This document shows, piece by piece, positions 1-5,566 of a DNA stretch of 14,665 nt. The stretch comes from SIG471 sp045638565. Its GTDB lineage: Bacteria > Bacillota > Clostridia > Oscillospirales > Butyricicoccaceae. The stretch's first letter is position 1, and every line of letters begins with the position of its first letter. The stretch spans positions 1 to 14,665 of the forward strand of contig JAZUBN010000008.1 in the NCBI GenBank assembly GCA_045638565.1, written 5' to 3'. The translations under genes were made by a program, and so were the position numbers. The notes below the pieces were generated by a model, which was not told where the DNA came from, searched no databases, and was given only the letters and a program-made list of their open reading frames with translations.

Positions 1-450
1 ATTTCCAAGCTCCGTTACGGCAAGATTATCCTTATGGCCGATGCCGACGTCGACGGCAGCCATATCAGAACACTTCTCCTCACATTCTTCTTCAGATTCA
101 TGCGTCCTCTCATCGAGCACGGCCATGTTTATATCGCACAGCCACCGCTCTATAAGGTGACAAAGGGCAGAAATGTTCTCAAGTATGCCTATTCTGACAG
201 AGAACTTGAAATGCTTCTTGAAGAACATAAGGGCGCTGAAGTCCAGCGTTACAAAGGTCTCGGTGAAATGAATCCTGAGCAGCTCTGGGAAACAACAATG
301 GACCCTACAGTCCGTACTCTTCTCAAGGTTGAAATGGAAGATGCTGCTATGGCAGATGAAATCTTCACAATTCTCATGGGTGAAAAGGTTGAACCAAGAC
401 GTGAGTTCATCGAAAAGAACGCAAAGTACGTTGTAAATCTCGACGTTTAA
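1..450 (+). CDS. gyrB: DNA gyrase subunit B, C-terminal part (5' end outside window)
   Basis: ATPase subunit of type II topoisomerase, which with GyrA introduces negative supercoils. The frame is open from base 1, giving 149 residues. Seen: the end of the TOPRIM domain with the metal-binding DADVDGSHIRTLLLTFF motif, then the PLYKV segment, the QRYKGLGEMNPEQLWETTM motif of the B-subunit tail domain, and the ending GEKVEPRREFIEKNAKYVVNLDV. The 'NLDV' ending is typical of GyrB; ParE is the alternative but fits less well. The start lies upstream of the window. An SD and a small PspC gene follow after 22 nt, so the two are probably co-transcribed and end at the 768-794 terminator. Confidence 0.95.
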   Translation: MSKLRYGKIILMADADVDGSHIRTLLLTFFFRFMRPLIEHGHVYIAQPPLYKVTKGRNVLKYAYSDRELEMLLEEHKGAEVQRYKGLGEMNPEQLWETTMDPTVRTLLKVEMEDAAMADEIFTILMGEKVEPRREFIEKNAKYVVNLDV

Positions 451-472
451 TATCCCACAGGAGGTGGACACT

Positions 473-757
473 ATGACAAAACAGCTTCGCAGAACAGTTG
501 GTAATGAACGCAAGGTTGCAGGCGTGTGCGGCGGTATTGCCAAGTATTTCGACCTGGACCCAACTCTCGTAAGAGTCGGCTTCGTTATCCTTTCGGTTTT
601 TGCTTCGGCAGGTCTTGTTGCTTATATTGCCTGCGCGCTCATCATCCCTGAAGACGATGGCATAATCCGCGGCGAATATCAGATCAAGCACAACTGCGCT
701 CCTGAAGACAACAATGAAATGAAGTCGGACGGCACAGGCAAAAACGGCTGGAACTAA
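473..757 (+). CDS. small PspC-domain membrane protein
   Basis: 94-residue protein with an N-terminal PspC domain. Residues 5-30 carry the RRTVGNERKVAGVCGGIAKYF pattern of the family (L-R-R, then V-x-G-V-C-G-G-I-A). One hydrophobic segment at about residues 32-58 should cross the membrane, and the tail is acidic and polar (about 59-94). PspC proteins respond to envelope stress in proteobacteria; the role of short stand-alone clostridial forms is not well defined, so the exact function is unknown. The start is ATG 473, eight bases after AGGAGG (459-464). An earlier in-frame GTG at 464 overlaps that SD and is unlikely to be used. The gene lies 22 nt behind gyrB and just before a strong terminator. 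Confidence 0.85.
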   Translation: MTKQLRRTVGNERKVAGVCGGIAKYFDLDPTLVRVGFVILSVFASAGLVAYIACALIIPEDDGIIRGEYQIKHNCAPEDNNEMKSDGTGKNGWN

Positions 758-767
758 AATTAAATTC

Positions 768-794
768 AAAGGACATCTTCGGGTGTCCTTTTTT
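768..794 (+). terminator. Rho-independent terminator of gyrB-pspC unit
   Basis: AAAGGACA (768-775) pairs perfectly with TGTCCTTT (784-791). The stem continues through T776-G783 and C777-G782 to a TTCG loop, giving the very stable C(UUCG)G tetraloop. A T-run (789-794) follows directly. It starts 10 nt after the PspC stop codon and should separate the gyrB unit from the ribosomal operon. Confidence 0.92.
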
Positions 795-814
795 AATGCC
801 TTCACCGCTATCCG

Positions 815-834
815 TAGGGGCGAGCATCGCTCGT
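815..834 (+). repeat. 'TAGGGGCGAGCA' palindromic repeat, copy A
   Basis: A 20-bp unit containing the hairpin CGAGC-ATC-GCTCG (821-833). It matches the reverse complement of 1274-1293 at 19 of 20 positions. Its position in non-coding DNA, the hairpin, and copies in both orientations indicate an intergenic repeat of REP type. Whether it is mobile cannot be judged here. Confidence 0.7.
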
Positions 835-872
835 ACGCCTTAATCAATGTGACTTGTCACACAATACTTCTC

Positions 873-919
873 GGCTCCCTCAGACGAGGGAGCTGGCACA
901 CGAAGTGTGACTGAGGGAG
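873..919 (+). repeat. REP-like CTCCCTC/GAGGGAG element, copy 1
   Basis: GCTCCCTC (874-881) pairs with GAGGGAGC (886-893) over an AGAC loop. CACAC-GAA-GTGTG (897-909) forms a second hairpin. The final CTGAGGGAG (911-919) can instead pair with CTCCCTCAG (875-883), so two folds compete. The same architecture, two small hairpins inside a CTCCCTC...GAGGGAG frame, recurs at 1161-1215 and 1306-1349. It resembles the short interspersed palindromic repeats I associate with clostridial genomes. No coding capacity. Confidence 0.72.
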
Positions 920-1027
920 TGAATTTACAAAAACAAAAACATCAGTCATATCAATCGCCCACATAATTTCTACTTATCTTTGTTTATTTATTATTATTTT
1001 ATATTTATATATTTGGGTGCAGCCTGC

Positions 1028-1105
1028 TTCACATCATTTGTACATGAATTTGCACATCAATCTACGCAGAATTGCACATCTTCTGCAAAATATTTCACAT
1101 CATTT
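1028..1105 (+). repeat. phased CACATC repeat array
   Basis: CACATC occurs at 1030, 1053, 1075 and 1096, spacings of 23, 22 and 21 bp, close to two helical turns. The outer units share the 12-mer TTCACATCATTT (1028-1039 and 1094-1105), exactly 66 bp apart. The inner two are preceded by TTG. It may be a decayed tandem repeat of about 22 bp or a phased protein-binding array. No gene overlaps it convincingly. Confidence 0.5.
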
Positions 1106-1160
1106 ACATACCCTTGTTCCTGTGAAAGCTCCCGCTCACGAACGAGTGATATGGATTCGT

Positions 1161-1215
1161 ACAAAGCCTCCCTTGTGTAAAGGGGGATGCCGAGCATAAC
1201 GAGGCGGAGGGATTG
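1161..1215 (+). repeat. REP-like element, copy 2 (diverged)
   Basis: CCTCCCTT (1167-1174) faces AAAGGGGG (1179-1186) over a GTGTA loop. An outer CCTCCC (1167-1172) can pair with GGAGGG (1207-1212). The internal hairpin region between them (GCC...GGC) is degraded. Same layout as the element at 873-919. Confidence 0.6.
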
Positions 1216-1273
1216 TTTCCTACAAAATCCGTCGAAGACACCACAATTATTCATTAGTCACTTGTCAAAGCGG

Positions 1274-1293
1274 ACGAGCAATGCTCGCCCCTA
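1274..1293 (-). repeat. 'TAGGGGCGAGCA' palindromic repeat, copy B (inverted)
   Basis: Reads TAGGGGCGAGCATTGCTCGT on the minus strand, one mismatch from 815-834. The central ACGAGCAATGCTCG keeps the hairpin. A third, partial copy in the same orientation as this one lies at 1426-1440, where the 15 bases AATGCTCGCCCCTAC repeat those at 1280-1294 exactly. Confidence 0.7.
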
Positions 1294-1305
1294 CACATTA
1301 TTTTT

Positions 1306-1349
1306 GCCTCCCTCTGACGAGGGAGGGGGACCGCTTGCGGTGGAAGGAC
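1306..1349 (+). repeat. REP-like element, copy 3
   Basis: CCTCCCTC (1307-1314) pairs with GAGGGAGG (1319-1326) over a TGAC loop, followed by the hairpin ACCGC-TT-GCGGT (1330-1341). The closing arm is decayed to GGAAGGAC. It belongs to the family at 873-919. Confidence 0.7.
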
Positions 1350-1425
1350 AGAAACTTACCCAATCTGACATCGTCACACCCCAATTAATCACTTTTCACT
1401 ATTCATTCTTCACCATTCATTTATC

Positions 1426-1440
1426 AATGCTCGCCCCTAC
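1426..1440 (-). repeat. 'TAGGGGCGAGCA' repeat, partial copy C
   Basis: Fifteen bases identical to 1280-1294, lacking the ACGAGC half of the palindrome. It follows a simple TTCACT/ATTCATT-rich stretch at about 1390-1422, itself a degenerate direct repeat. Confidence 0.55.
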
Positions 1441-1504
1441 CTTCTTCTCTGATATGGTCACATCATATCACAATTGTGCGAAATAAATAAACGAAAGATT
1501 TCTT

Positions 1505-1615
1505 AAAAACATTTCGCCTATATATTATATAATGTAAAGCAGAACGGAAATGTTTTTATTCCTCTATATATTATATAATGTAAGAGAGCGGTTTCTTTAC
1601 ATTATAAAATATATA
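1505..1615. repeat. AT-rich triple repeat inside an inverted repeat
   Basis: The 20-mer CTATATATTATATAATGTAA is present twice in direct orientation (1518-1537 and 1564-1583, 46 bp apart). An inverted, slightly diverged copy spans about 1595-1615. The first copy sits in the loop of a perfect 11-bp inverted repeat, AAAAACATTTC (1505-1515) and GAAATGTTTTT (1547-1557). No open frame of note. It could be a small non-autonomous element remnant or an AT-rich protein-binding region. Confidence 0.6.
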
Positions 1616-1687
1616 TAAACTAACGAACTGCACAAAGGGAAGGGGAGGCTGAACTGAGGTCATAATGACTCAATTGCAAAAAAACAC

Positions 1688-1716
1688 TTGCAATTTATTT
1701 TGTTTTATGATATATT
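1688..1716 (+). promoter_or_regulatory. possible distal promoter (P1)
   Basis: TTGCAA (1688-1693), a 17-nt spacer and TATATT (1711-1716). Just upstream lies the dyad GTCAT-A-ATGAC (1659-1669). Just downstream lies CACAAT-TC-ATTGTG (1741-1754), an operator-like dyad in the transcribed part. No gene starts behind it before rpsJ, so it would make either a longer S10 leader or a small RNA. Confidence 0.4.
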
Positions 1717-1928
1717 ATAAGGGTCGGCGTGATGAAGAAACACAATTCATTGTGGTTTGGAGCGCGGACTTCACTACAAAATGTGCCGGTGGGCAAATTT
1801 GTACAACACACAGCGGAAAGCAAAATAACCCTTGTGTACAAAATAGACAAAAAATCCACCCCGAATTTCTATTGGTAATATGCACCAAAAATTGCGTGAA
1901 AAAATTGAAATATTTTCACAAAAAACTA

Positions 1929-1957
1929 TTGACATTCGGAAGAAAATGTAGTATTAT
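1929..1957 (+). promoter_or_regulatory. main S10 operon promoter (P2)
   Basis: TTGACA (1929-1934) is a perfect -35 hexamer. A 17-nt spacer leads to TATTAT (1952-1957), five of six to the -10 consensus. The preceding 30 bases are A/T-rich, like an UP element. Expected start of transcription is near 1963-1965. It is the best promoter in the window and lies about 335 nt before the rpsJ start. Confidence 0.85.
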
Positions 1958-1963
1958 ATAGGA

Positions 1964-2287
1964 GCGCTAGAGAAAGGCGCAGAAAAATGCGATGAAATCG
2001 GAGATTGCTGCCTCAGGCAGGTAACTTCGACGGAGTATGTCCGACAATCGGGCGGCTGGAAAATTGAACGCAAAGAGTACCTTATAAACACCTTGTGGAA
2101 CTGATGACGTGTGTCTTTAAGCCACATAACTGAAAAGAGACCAACCTGCGTAATTTGTGAAAGCCGACAGTATCAGTATGATATTATGCGGCTTGATTTA
2201 TGCCCAGACCGTGATACACACGGATGCGTTGCAGATTTTCCGCCATGTATGGTGTCGCAATAAATAGAAAAAACGAAAAAGTATTAT
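1964..2287 (+). promoter_or_regulatory. structured 5' leader of the S10 operon
   Basis: About 325 nt with no SD-led open frame but dense complementarity. GATTG (2003-2007)/CAATC (2045-2049) closes a junction of two hairpins, CTGCC-TCA-GGCAG (2008-2020) and CGGA-GTATG-TCCG (2031-2043). AAATT-GA-ACGCA (2061-2072) pairs with TGCGTAATTT (2147-2156) as a 10-bp helix with a GA bulge. AGCCG (2162-2166) can pair with CGGCT (2053-2057) or, as AAGCCG (2161-2166), with CGGCTT (2189-2194), so two folds exclude each other. CCGTG/CACGG (2209-2223) and TTGC/GCAA (2229-2260) follow. No U-run terminator is visible, so control of translation or elongation is more likely than simple attenuation. It is probably a ribosomal-protein leader; ligand unknown. 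Confidence 0.65.
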
Positions 2288-2298
2288 GGAGGAATACC

Positions 2299-2607
2299 AT
2301 GGCAGATTCAAAGATCAGAATCAGACTCAAGGCTTATGATCATCAGGTTATCGATCAGGCTGCAGAAAAAATCGTAGAAACAGCAAAGCGCACAGGCGCT
2401 ACAGTTTCCGGCCCAATCCCACTTCCAACAGAAAAGGAAATCATCACAATTCTCCGCGCTGTTCACAAGTATAAGGATTCCAGAGAACAGTTCGAAAGAA
2501 GAACACACAAGAGACTCATCGATATCATCTCCCCATCCCAGAAGACAATCGAAGCTCTCACAAACCTCGAAATGCCAGCAGGCGTTGACATTGACATCAA
2601 GCTCTAA
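2299..2607 (+). CDS. rpsJ: 30S ribosomal protein S10
   Basis: First gene of the operon, 102 residues, the family's usual length. S10 sits in the head of the 30S subunit and also pairs with NusB in antitermination. Seen: N-terminal KIRIRLKAYDHQVIDQA, the central GPIPLPTEK loop, and the C-terminal RRTHKRLIDIISPS and EMPAGVDIDIKL segments. The start is ATG 2299, five bases after GGAGGA (2288-2293). In-frame upstream starts, such as ATG 2245, have no SD and would add non-conserved residues. A 125-nt structured gap separates it from rplC. Confidence 0.97.
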   Translation: MADSKIRIRLKAYDHQVIDQAAEKIVETAKRTGATVSGPIPLPTEKEIITILRAVHKYKDSREQFERRTHKRLIDIISPSQKTIEALTNLEMPAGVDIDIKL

Positions 2608-2715
2608 TAAATAAGACGTTTATCTATACATTCCCAAATGTGTATTTAAATATAAACAACCAGGCCCGATAAACAGCGGGCGGGTCATGTTGGGGAAACC
2701 CAACCAATAACCTAT
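2608..2715 (+). promoter_or_regulatory. structured rpsJ-rplC intercistronic region
   Basis: Three hairpins lie directly before the rplC SD. The first is GTTTAT (2618-2623)/ATAAAC (2652-2657), enclosing TATACATT (2625-2632)/AATGTGTA (2637-2644). The second is GCCCG (2664-2668)/CGGGC (2677-2681); GGCCCG (2663-2668) could instead pair with CGGGTC (2681-2686). The third is GTTGGG-GAAA-CCCAAC (2689-2704), a perfect stem capped by a GNRA tetraloop. No T-run follows any of them, so they are not terminators. A translational or processing role is inferred. Confidence 0.6.
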
Positions 2716-2732
2716 AGGAGGAAATAAACAAA

Positions 2733-3368
2733 ATGGAAAAAGCAATTATCGGCAAGAAAGTCGGTATGACTCAGATCTTCGATGAAGCTGGCAAGGTAAT
2801 TCCAGTAACAGTTATCGAAGCAGGCCCATGTACAGTTGTTCAGAAGAAGACAGCTGACAAGGAAGGCTATGACGCAGTTCAGCTCGGTTTCATGGACCTC
2901 GCTGACAAGAAGGTAAACAAGCCAATGGCTGGCCACTTCAAGAAGGCTAACGTTGCAGCTAAGAAGTTCCTCAAGGAATTCAAGCTCGCTAACGCAGCTG
3001 AAATGAATGTTGGCGATATCATCCTCGCAGATGTATTCGCTAAGGGCGACAAGGTTGACGTAACAGGCACATCCAAGGGTAAGGGCTACGCTGGCGTTAT
3101 CAAGCGCTGGAACGCTCACGAACAGGAAGCAACTCACGGTGTTGGCCCTGTTCACCGCTCTGTTGGTTCCATGGGTGCTAACACAGACCCATCCAGAGTT
3201 ATGCCTGGTAAGAAGATGGCAGGTCACCTCGGTGCAGAACAGGTTACTGTTCAGAACCTCGACATCGCTTACGTAGACGCTAACGAAAACCTCATCGCTA
3301 TCCGCGGTGCAGTTCCAGGTCCAAAGGGTTCTATCGTGTTCATCAAGAGCACAGTTAAGAACGCTTAA
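2733..3368 (+). CDS. rplC: 50S ribosomal protein L3
   Basis: Early-assembly 23S rRNA-binding protein whose long loop approaches the peptidyl-transferase centre. 211 residues, normal length. Seen: N-terminal GKKVGMTQIFDEAGKVIPVT, the signature stretch KGDKVDVTGTSKGKGYAGVIKRW, and the tip of the extension with GSMGANTDPSRV and GKKMAGHLG. At the position of the glutamine that E. coli methylates (Gln150) this protein appears to have alanine, so that modification should be absent. SD AGGAGG (2716-2721), start ATG 2733. It lies behind a 125-nt structured gap and 26 nt before rplD. Confidence 0.97.
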   Translation: MEKAIIGKKVGMTQIFDEAGKVIPVTVIEAGPCTVVQKKTADKEGYDAVQLGFMDLADKKVNKPMAGHFKKANVAAKKFLKEFKLANAAEMNVGDIILADVFAKGDKVDVTGTSKGKGYAGVIKRWNAHEQEATHGVGPVHRSVGSMGANTDPSRVMPGKKMAGHLGAEQVTVQNLDIAYVDANENLIAIRGAVPGPKGSIVFIKSTVKNA

Positions 3369-3394
3369 TGACGCTAGAGAGGAGGAAATAAAAA

Positions 3395-4018
3395 ATGGCT
3401 AAAACTAATCTTTTTGATATGAACGGCAAGGTAGTCGGCGAAATCGAACTTCTCGACAGCGTTTTCGGTATCGAACCTAACAAGGTTGTTATGCACGAAG
3501 CTGTTAAGAACCACCTCGTAAACAAGAGACAGGGTACACAGTCCACACTCACACGTGCTGAAGTACGTGGCGGTGGCCGTAAGCCTTGGAGACAGAAGGG
3601 CACAGGCCGTGCTCGTCAGGGTTCCATCCGCGCTCCACAGTGGACACACGGTGGTATCGCATTTGGTCCTAAGCCAAGACACTTTGAAAACAGCATGAAC
3701 AAGAAGGCACGTCAGCTCGCTATCAAGTCTGCTCTCGCTGCTAAGTTCCAGTCCGGCAACATGATCGTTGTTGAAAACATCGAAATGAACGAAATCAAGA
3801 CAAAGTCTTTCATCGGCTTCCTCAACAATATCAATGCTAACTGCAAGGCTCTCGTTATTACACCAGAAGTAAGAAAGAACGTTGTTCTCTCTGCTAGAAA
3901 CATTCCAAACGTTACAACAACAATTTCCAGCATCATCTCAACTTACGAAATCCTCAAGGCTGACAAGCTCGTTGTTGATAAGGTAGCTGTTGAGAAGATC
4001 CAGGAGGTATACGCATAA
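3395..4018 (+). CDS. rplD: 50S ribosomal protein L4
   Basis: Lines the polypeptide exit tunnel and binds 23S rRNA domain I; in E. coli it also represses its own S10 operon. 207 residues, normal. The arginine/glycine-rich tunnel loop is at about residues 50-87 (STLTRAEVRGGGRKPWRQKG, then TGRARQGSIRAPQWTHGG), with the globular domain on either side. SD GGAGG (3381-3385), start ATG 3395. The stop overlaps the rplW start (TAATG, 4016-4020), and the rplW SD lies inside the last codons, so the two are translationally coupled. L4 is one candidate ligand for the operon leader, by analogy only. Confidence 0.97.
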   Translation: MAKTNLFDMNGKVVGEIELLDSVFGIEPNKVVMHEAVKNHLVNKRQGTQSTLTRAEVRGGGRKPWRQKGTGRARQGSIRAPQWTHGGIAFGPKPRHFENSMNKKARQLAIKSALAAKFQSGNMIVVENIEMNEIKTKSFIGFLNNINANCKALVITPEVRKNVVLSARNIPNVTTTISSIISTYEILKADKLVVDKVAVEKIQEVYA

Positions 4019-4311
4019 TGAAATCTGTTTACGATATCATCAGAAAGCCAATCATCACAGAAGAATCTATGATGGGCGTGGCTAACAAGGTATACGTTTT
4101 CGAAGTTGCTACAGACGCTGGCAAGATCGAAATCAAGAAGGCTATGGAAGAAATCTTCAAGGTAAAGGTAAAGTCCGTTAACACAATGAACGTTCGCGGC
4201 AAGAACAAGAGAATGGGCGTTCACGTTGGCAAGACATCCGCTTCCAAGAAGGCTATCATCACACTCACAGAAGACTCCAAGGAAATTGAACTCTTTGAGG
4301 GTATGTTCTAA
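4018..4311 (+). CDS. rplW: 50S ribosomal protein L23
   Basis: Sits at the tunnel exit and is the docking site for trigger factor and SRP. 97 residues, normal. Seen: N-terminal VYDIIRKPIITEES, the central VFEVATDAGKIEIKKAMEEI helix region, the FKVKVKSVNTMNVRGKNKR extension, and a C-terminal strand (KKAIITLTEDSKEIELFEG). Starts at ATG 4018 within a TAATG overlap with rplD; SD AGGAGG at 4002-4007. A 103-nt gap with tandem hairpins separates it from rplB. Confidence 0.97.
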   Translation: MKSVYDIIRKPIITEESMMGVANKVYVFEVATDAGKIEIKKAMEEIFKVKVKSVNTMNVRGKNKRMGVHVGKTSASKKAIITLTEDSKEIELFEGMF

Positions 4312-4397
4312 TCAATCCCTTGCAAAGGGTTGGCAGTTAAATAAGTTAGCTGCCTGAAGGTATACTGCCCAAAGATGGCAGTGCAAAACACAAAGAT
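4312..4397 (+). promoter_or_regulatory. tandem exchangeable hairpins before rplB
   Basis: CCCTT-GCA-AAGGG (4317-4329) comes first. Then GGCAGTTA (4332-4339)/TAGCTGCC (4347-4354) and ACTGCC (4364-4369)/GGCAGT (4377-4382) form two hairpins. All four arms share GGCAG or CTGCC, so 4332-4336 can also pair with 4365-4369, and 4350-4354 with 4377-4381. No U-run is present. The rplB SD (AAGGAG, 4398-4403) lies just downstream. Regulatory role inferred. Confidence 0.6.
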
Positions 4398-4414
4398 AAG
4401 GAGAAAGCACTAAA

Positions 4415-5248
4415 ATGGCAATTAAGACATTTAAGCCGACAACAGCTTCTCGTCGTAACATGACAGTAACTGATTACTCGGTTTTGAGCCGTGTTAAGCC
4501 AGAAAAGTCCCTTCTTGAATCCAAGAAGAAGACAGCTGGCCGCAACAGCTACGGCAGAATTACAGTTCGTCACCACGGTGGCGGCAACAAGCAGAAGTAC
4601 CGTATTATCGACTTCAAGCGCGATAAGATGGATATGGCTGCAACAGTTCTCACACTCGAATACGATCCAAACCGTTCCGCTCACATCGCTCTCGTTCAGT
4701 ACGAAGACGGTGAAAAGCGTTACATCATCGCTCCAGTAGGCCTTGAAATCGGTGCACAGGTTATCTCCTCTGCAGAAGCTGATATCAAGCCAGGTAACTG
4801 CCTCCCAATCGCAAACATCCCACTCGGTACAGTTATCCACAACATCGAGCTCTACCCAGGTAAGGGCGCTCAGCTCGTTCGTTCCGCTGGTTCCTTCGCA
4901 CAGCTCATGGCTAAGGAAGGTGCAGCTGCTCAGGTTCGTCTCCCATCCGGCGAAGTTCGTTACATCAAGCTCAACTGTAAGGCAACAATCGGCCAGATCG
5001 GCAACGTAGATCACGAAAACGTTCAGATCGGTAAGGCTGGTAGAACACGCCACATGGGTATCCGCCCAACAGTTCGTGGTTCTGTTATGAACCCTAACGA
5101 CCATCCACACGGTGGTGGTGAAGGTAAGTCCCCAATCGGCCGTCCAGGTCCTGTTACACCATGGGGCAAGCCAGCACTTGGTTATAAGACACGTAAGCAG
5201 AATGCACGCACAGACAAGCAGATTGTTAAGCGTCGCAACGACAAGTAA
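4415..5248 (+). CDS. rplB: 50S ribosomal protein L2
   Basis: Binds 23S rRNA near the peptidyl-transferase centre, supports subunit joining and is needed for peptidyl-transferase activity. 277 residues, normal. Seen: the N-terminal KTFKPTTASRRNMTV segment, the OB-fold motif GRITVRHHGGGNKQKYRIIDF, the SH3-like middle (GEVRYIKLNCKATIGQIGNV), and the C-terminal NPNDHPHGGGEG signature. His230 there corresponds to the functionally important His229 of E. coli, followed by the basic tail. Start ATG 4415, eleven bases after AAGGAG. rpsS follows after 16 nt. Confidence 0.98.
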   Translation: MAIKTFKPTTASRRNMTVTDYSVLSRVKPEKSLLESKKKTAGRNSYGRITVRHHGGGNKQKYRIIDFKRDKMDMAATVLTLEYDPNRSAHIALVQYEDGEKRYIIAPVGLEIGAQVISSAEADIKPGNCLPIANIPLGTVIHNIELYPGKGAQLVRSAGSFAQLMAKEGAAAQVRLPSGEVRYIKLNCKATIGQIGNVDHENVQIGKAGRTRHMGIRPTVRGSVMNPNDHPHGGGEGKSPIGRPGPVTPWGKPALGYKTRKQNARTDKQIVKRRNDK

Positions 5249-5264
5249 GAAAGGAGCATAAAAA

Positions 5265-5546
5265 ATGGGTAGAAGCATTAAAAAGGGACCTTTTATAGCT
5301 CCTGAACTCCTCAAGAGAGTAGAAGAGCTTAACGCAAAGGGCGAAAAGCAGGTTCTCAAGACATGGTCCAGAGCATCTGTTATTTTCCCAGATTTCGTTG
5401 GTCACACAGTAGCAGTACACGATGGTCGCAAGCATGTTCCAGTTTATGTAACAGAAGACATGGTTGGCCACAAGTTCGGTGAATTCGCACCTACACGTAC
5501 TTTTAAGGGTCACGCAGGTAGCAAGACATCCAACAACGGTAAGTAA
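5265..5546 (+). CDS. rpsS: 30S ribosomal protein S19
   Basis: 30S head protein that contacts 16S rRNA with S13 and faces the A-site tRNA side. 93 residues, normal. Seen: N-terminal GRSIKKGPFIAPELLKRVEE, KTWSRASVIFPDFVGHTVAVHDGRKHVPVYV spread over the core, and the C-terminal VGHKFGEFAPTRTFKGHAG signature. SD AAGGAG at 5251-5256, start ATG 5265. Spaced 16 nt after rplB and 20 nt before rplV. Confidence 0.98.
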   Translation: MGRSIKKGPFIAPELLKRVEELNAKGEKQVLKTWSRASVIFPDFVGHTVAVHDGRKHVPVYVTEDMVGHKFGEFAPTRTFKGHAGSKTSNNGK

Positions 5547-5566
5547 TCAGAGGAGGAAGTTAAACA

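Noticed and set aside
795..1450. CRISPR array.
   Set aside because: The repeats are few, diverged, in both orientations, unevenly spaced and palindromic over their whole length; no cas genes are nearby.
980..1486. Short open frames in the spacer (60-99 codons).
   Set aside because: They lack SDs, overlap palindromic repeats, overlap each other and show no recognisable domain or codon pattern of the host genes.
1665..1961. 98-codon open frame starting at ATG 1665.
   Set aside because: It runs through both predicted promoters, its codon use is unlike the neighbours, and the AGGGGAGG at about 1640 is too far from the ATG.
2101..2135. CTGATGA...GAAA resembling a hammerhead ribozyme core (or a C/D-box kink-turn with CTGA) in the S10 leader.
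   Set aside because: The bases next to CTGATGA and GAAA (C2108 and T2131) do not pair, the nearby GTGTG/CACAT stem is offset, and no matching stems I/III or cleavage triplet are visible; the kink-turn flanking stem is also missing.
2161..2194. AAGCCG...CGGCTT hairpin as a leader terminator.
   Set aside because: It is followed by GATTTATGCCC, not a T-run, and the stem has an internal loop.
2245..2301. Longer S10 from ATG 2245 or earlier in-frame starts.
   Set aside because: No SD precedes them and the extra residues are not part of S10; ATG 2299 has a strong SD and gives the standard 102 residues.
4320..4347. Promoter TTGCAA-N16-TAAGTT before rplB.
   Set aside because: The -10 is poor and the sequence is better explained as the arms of the hairpins.
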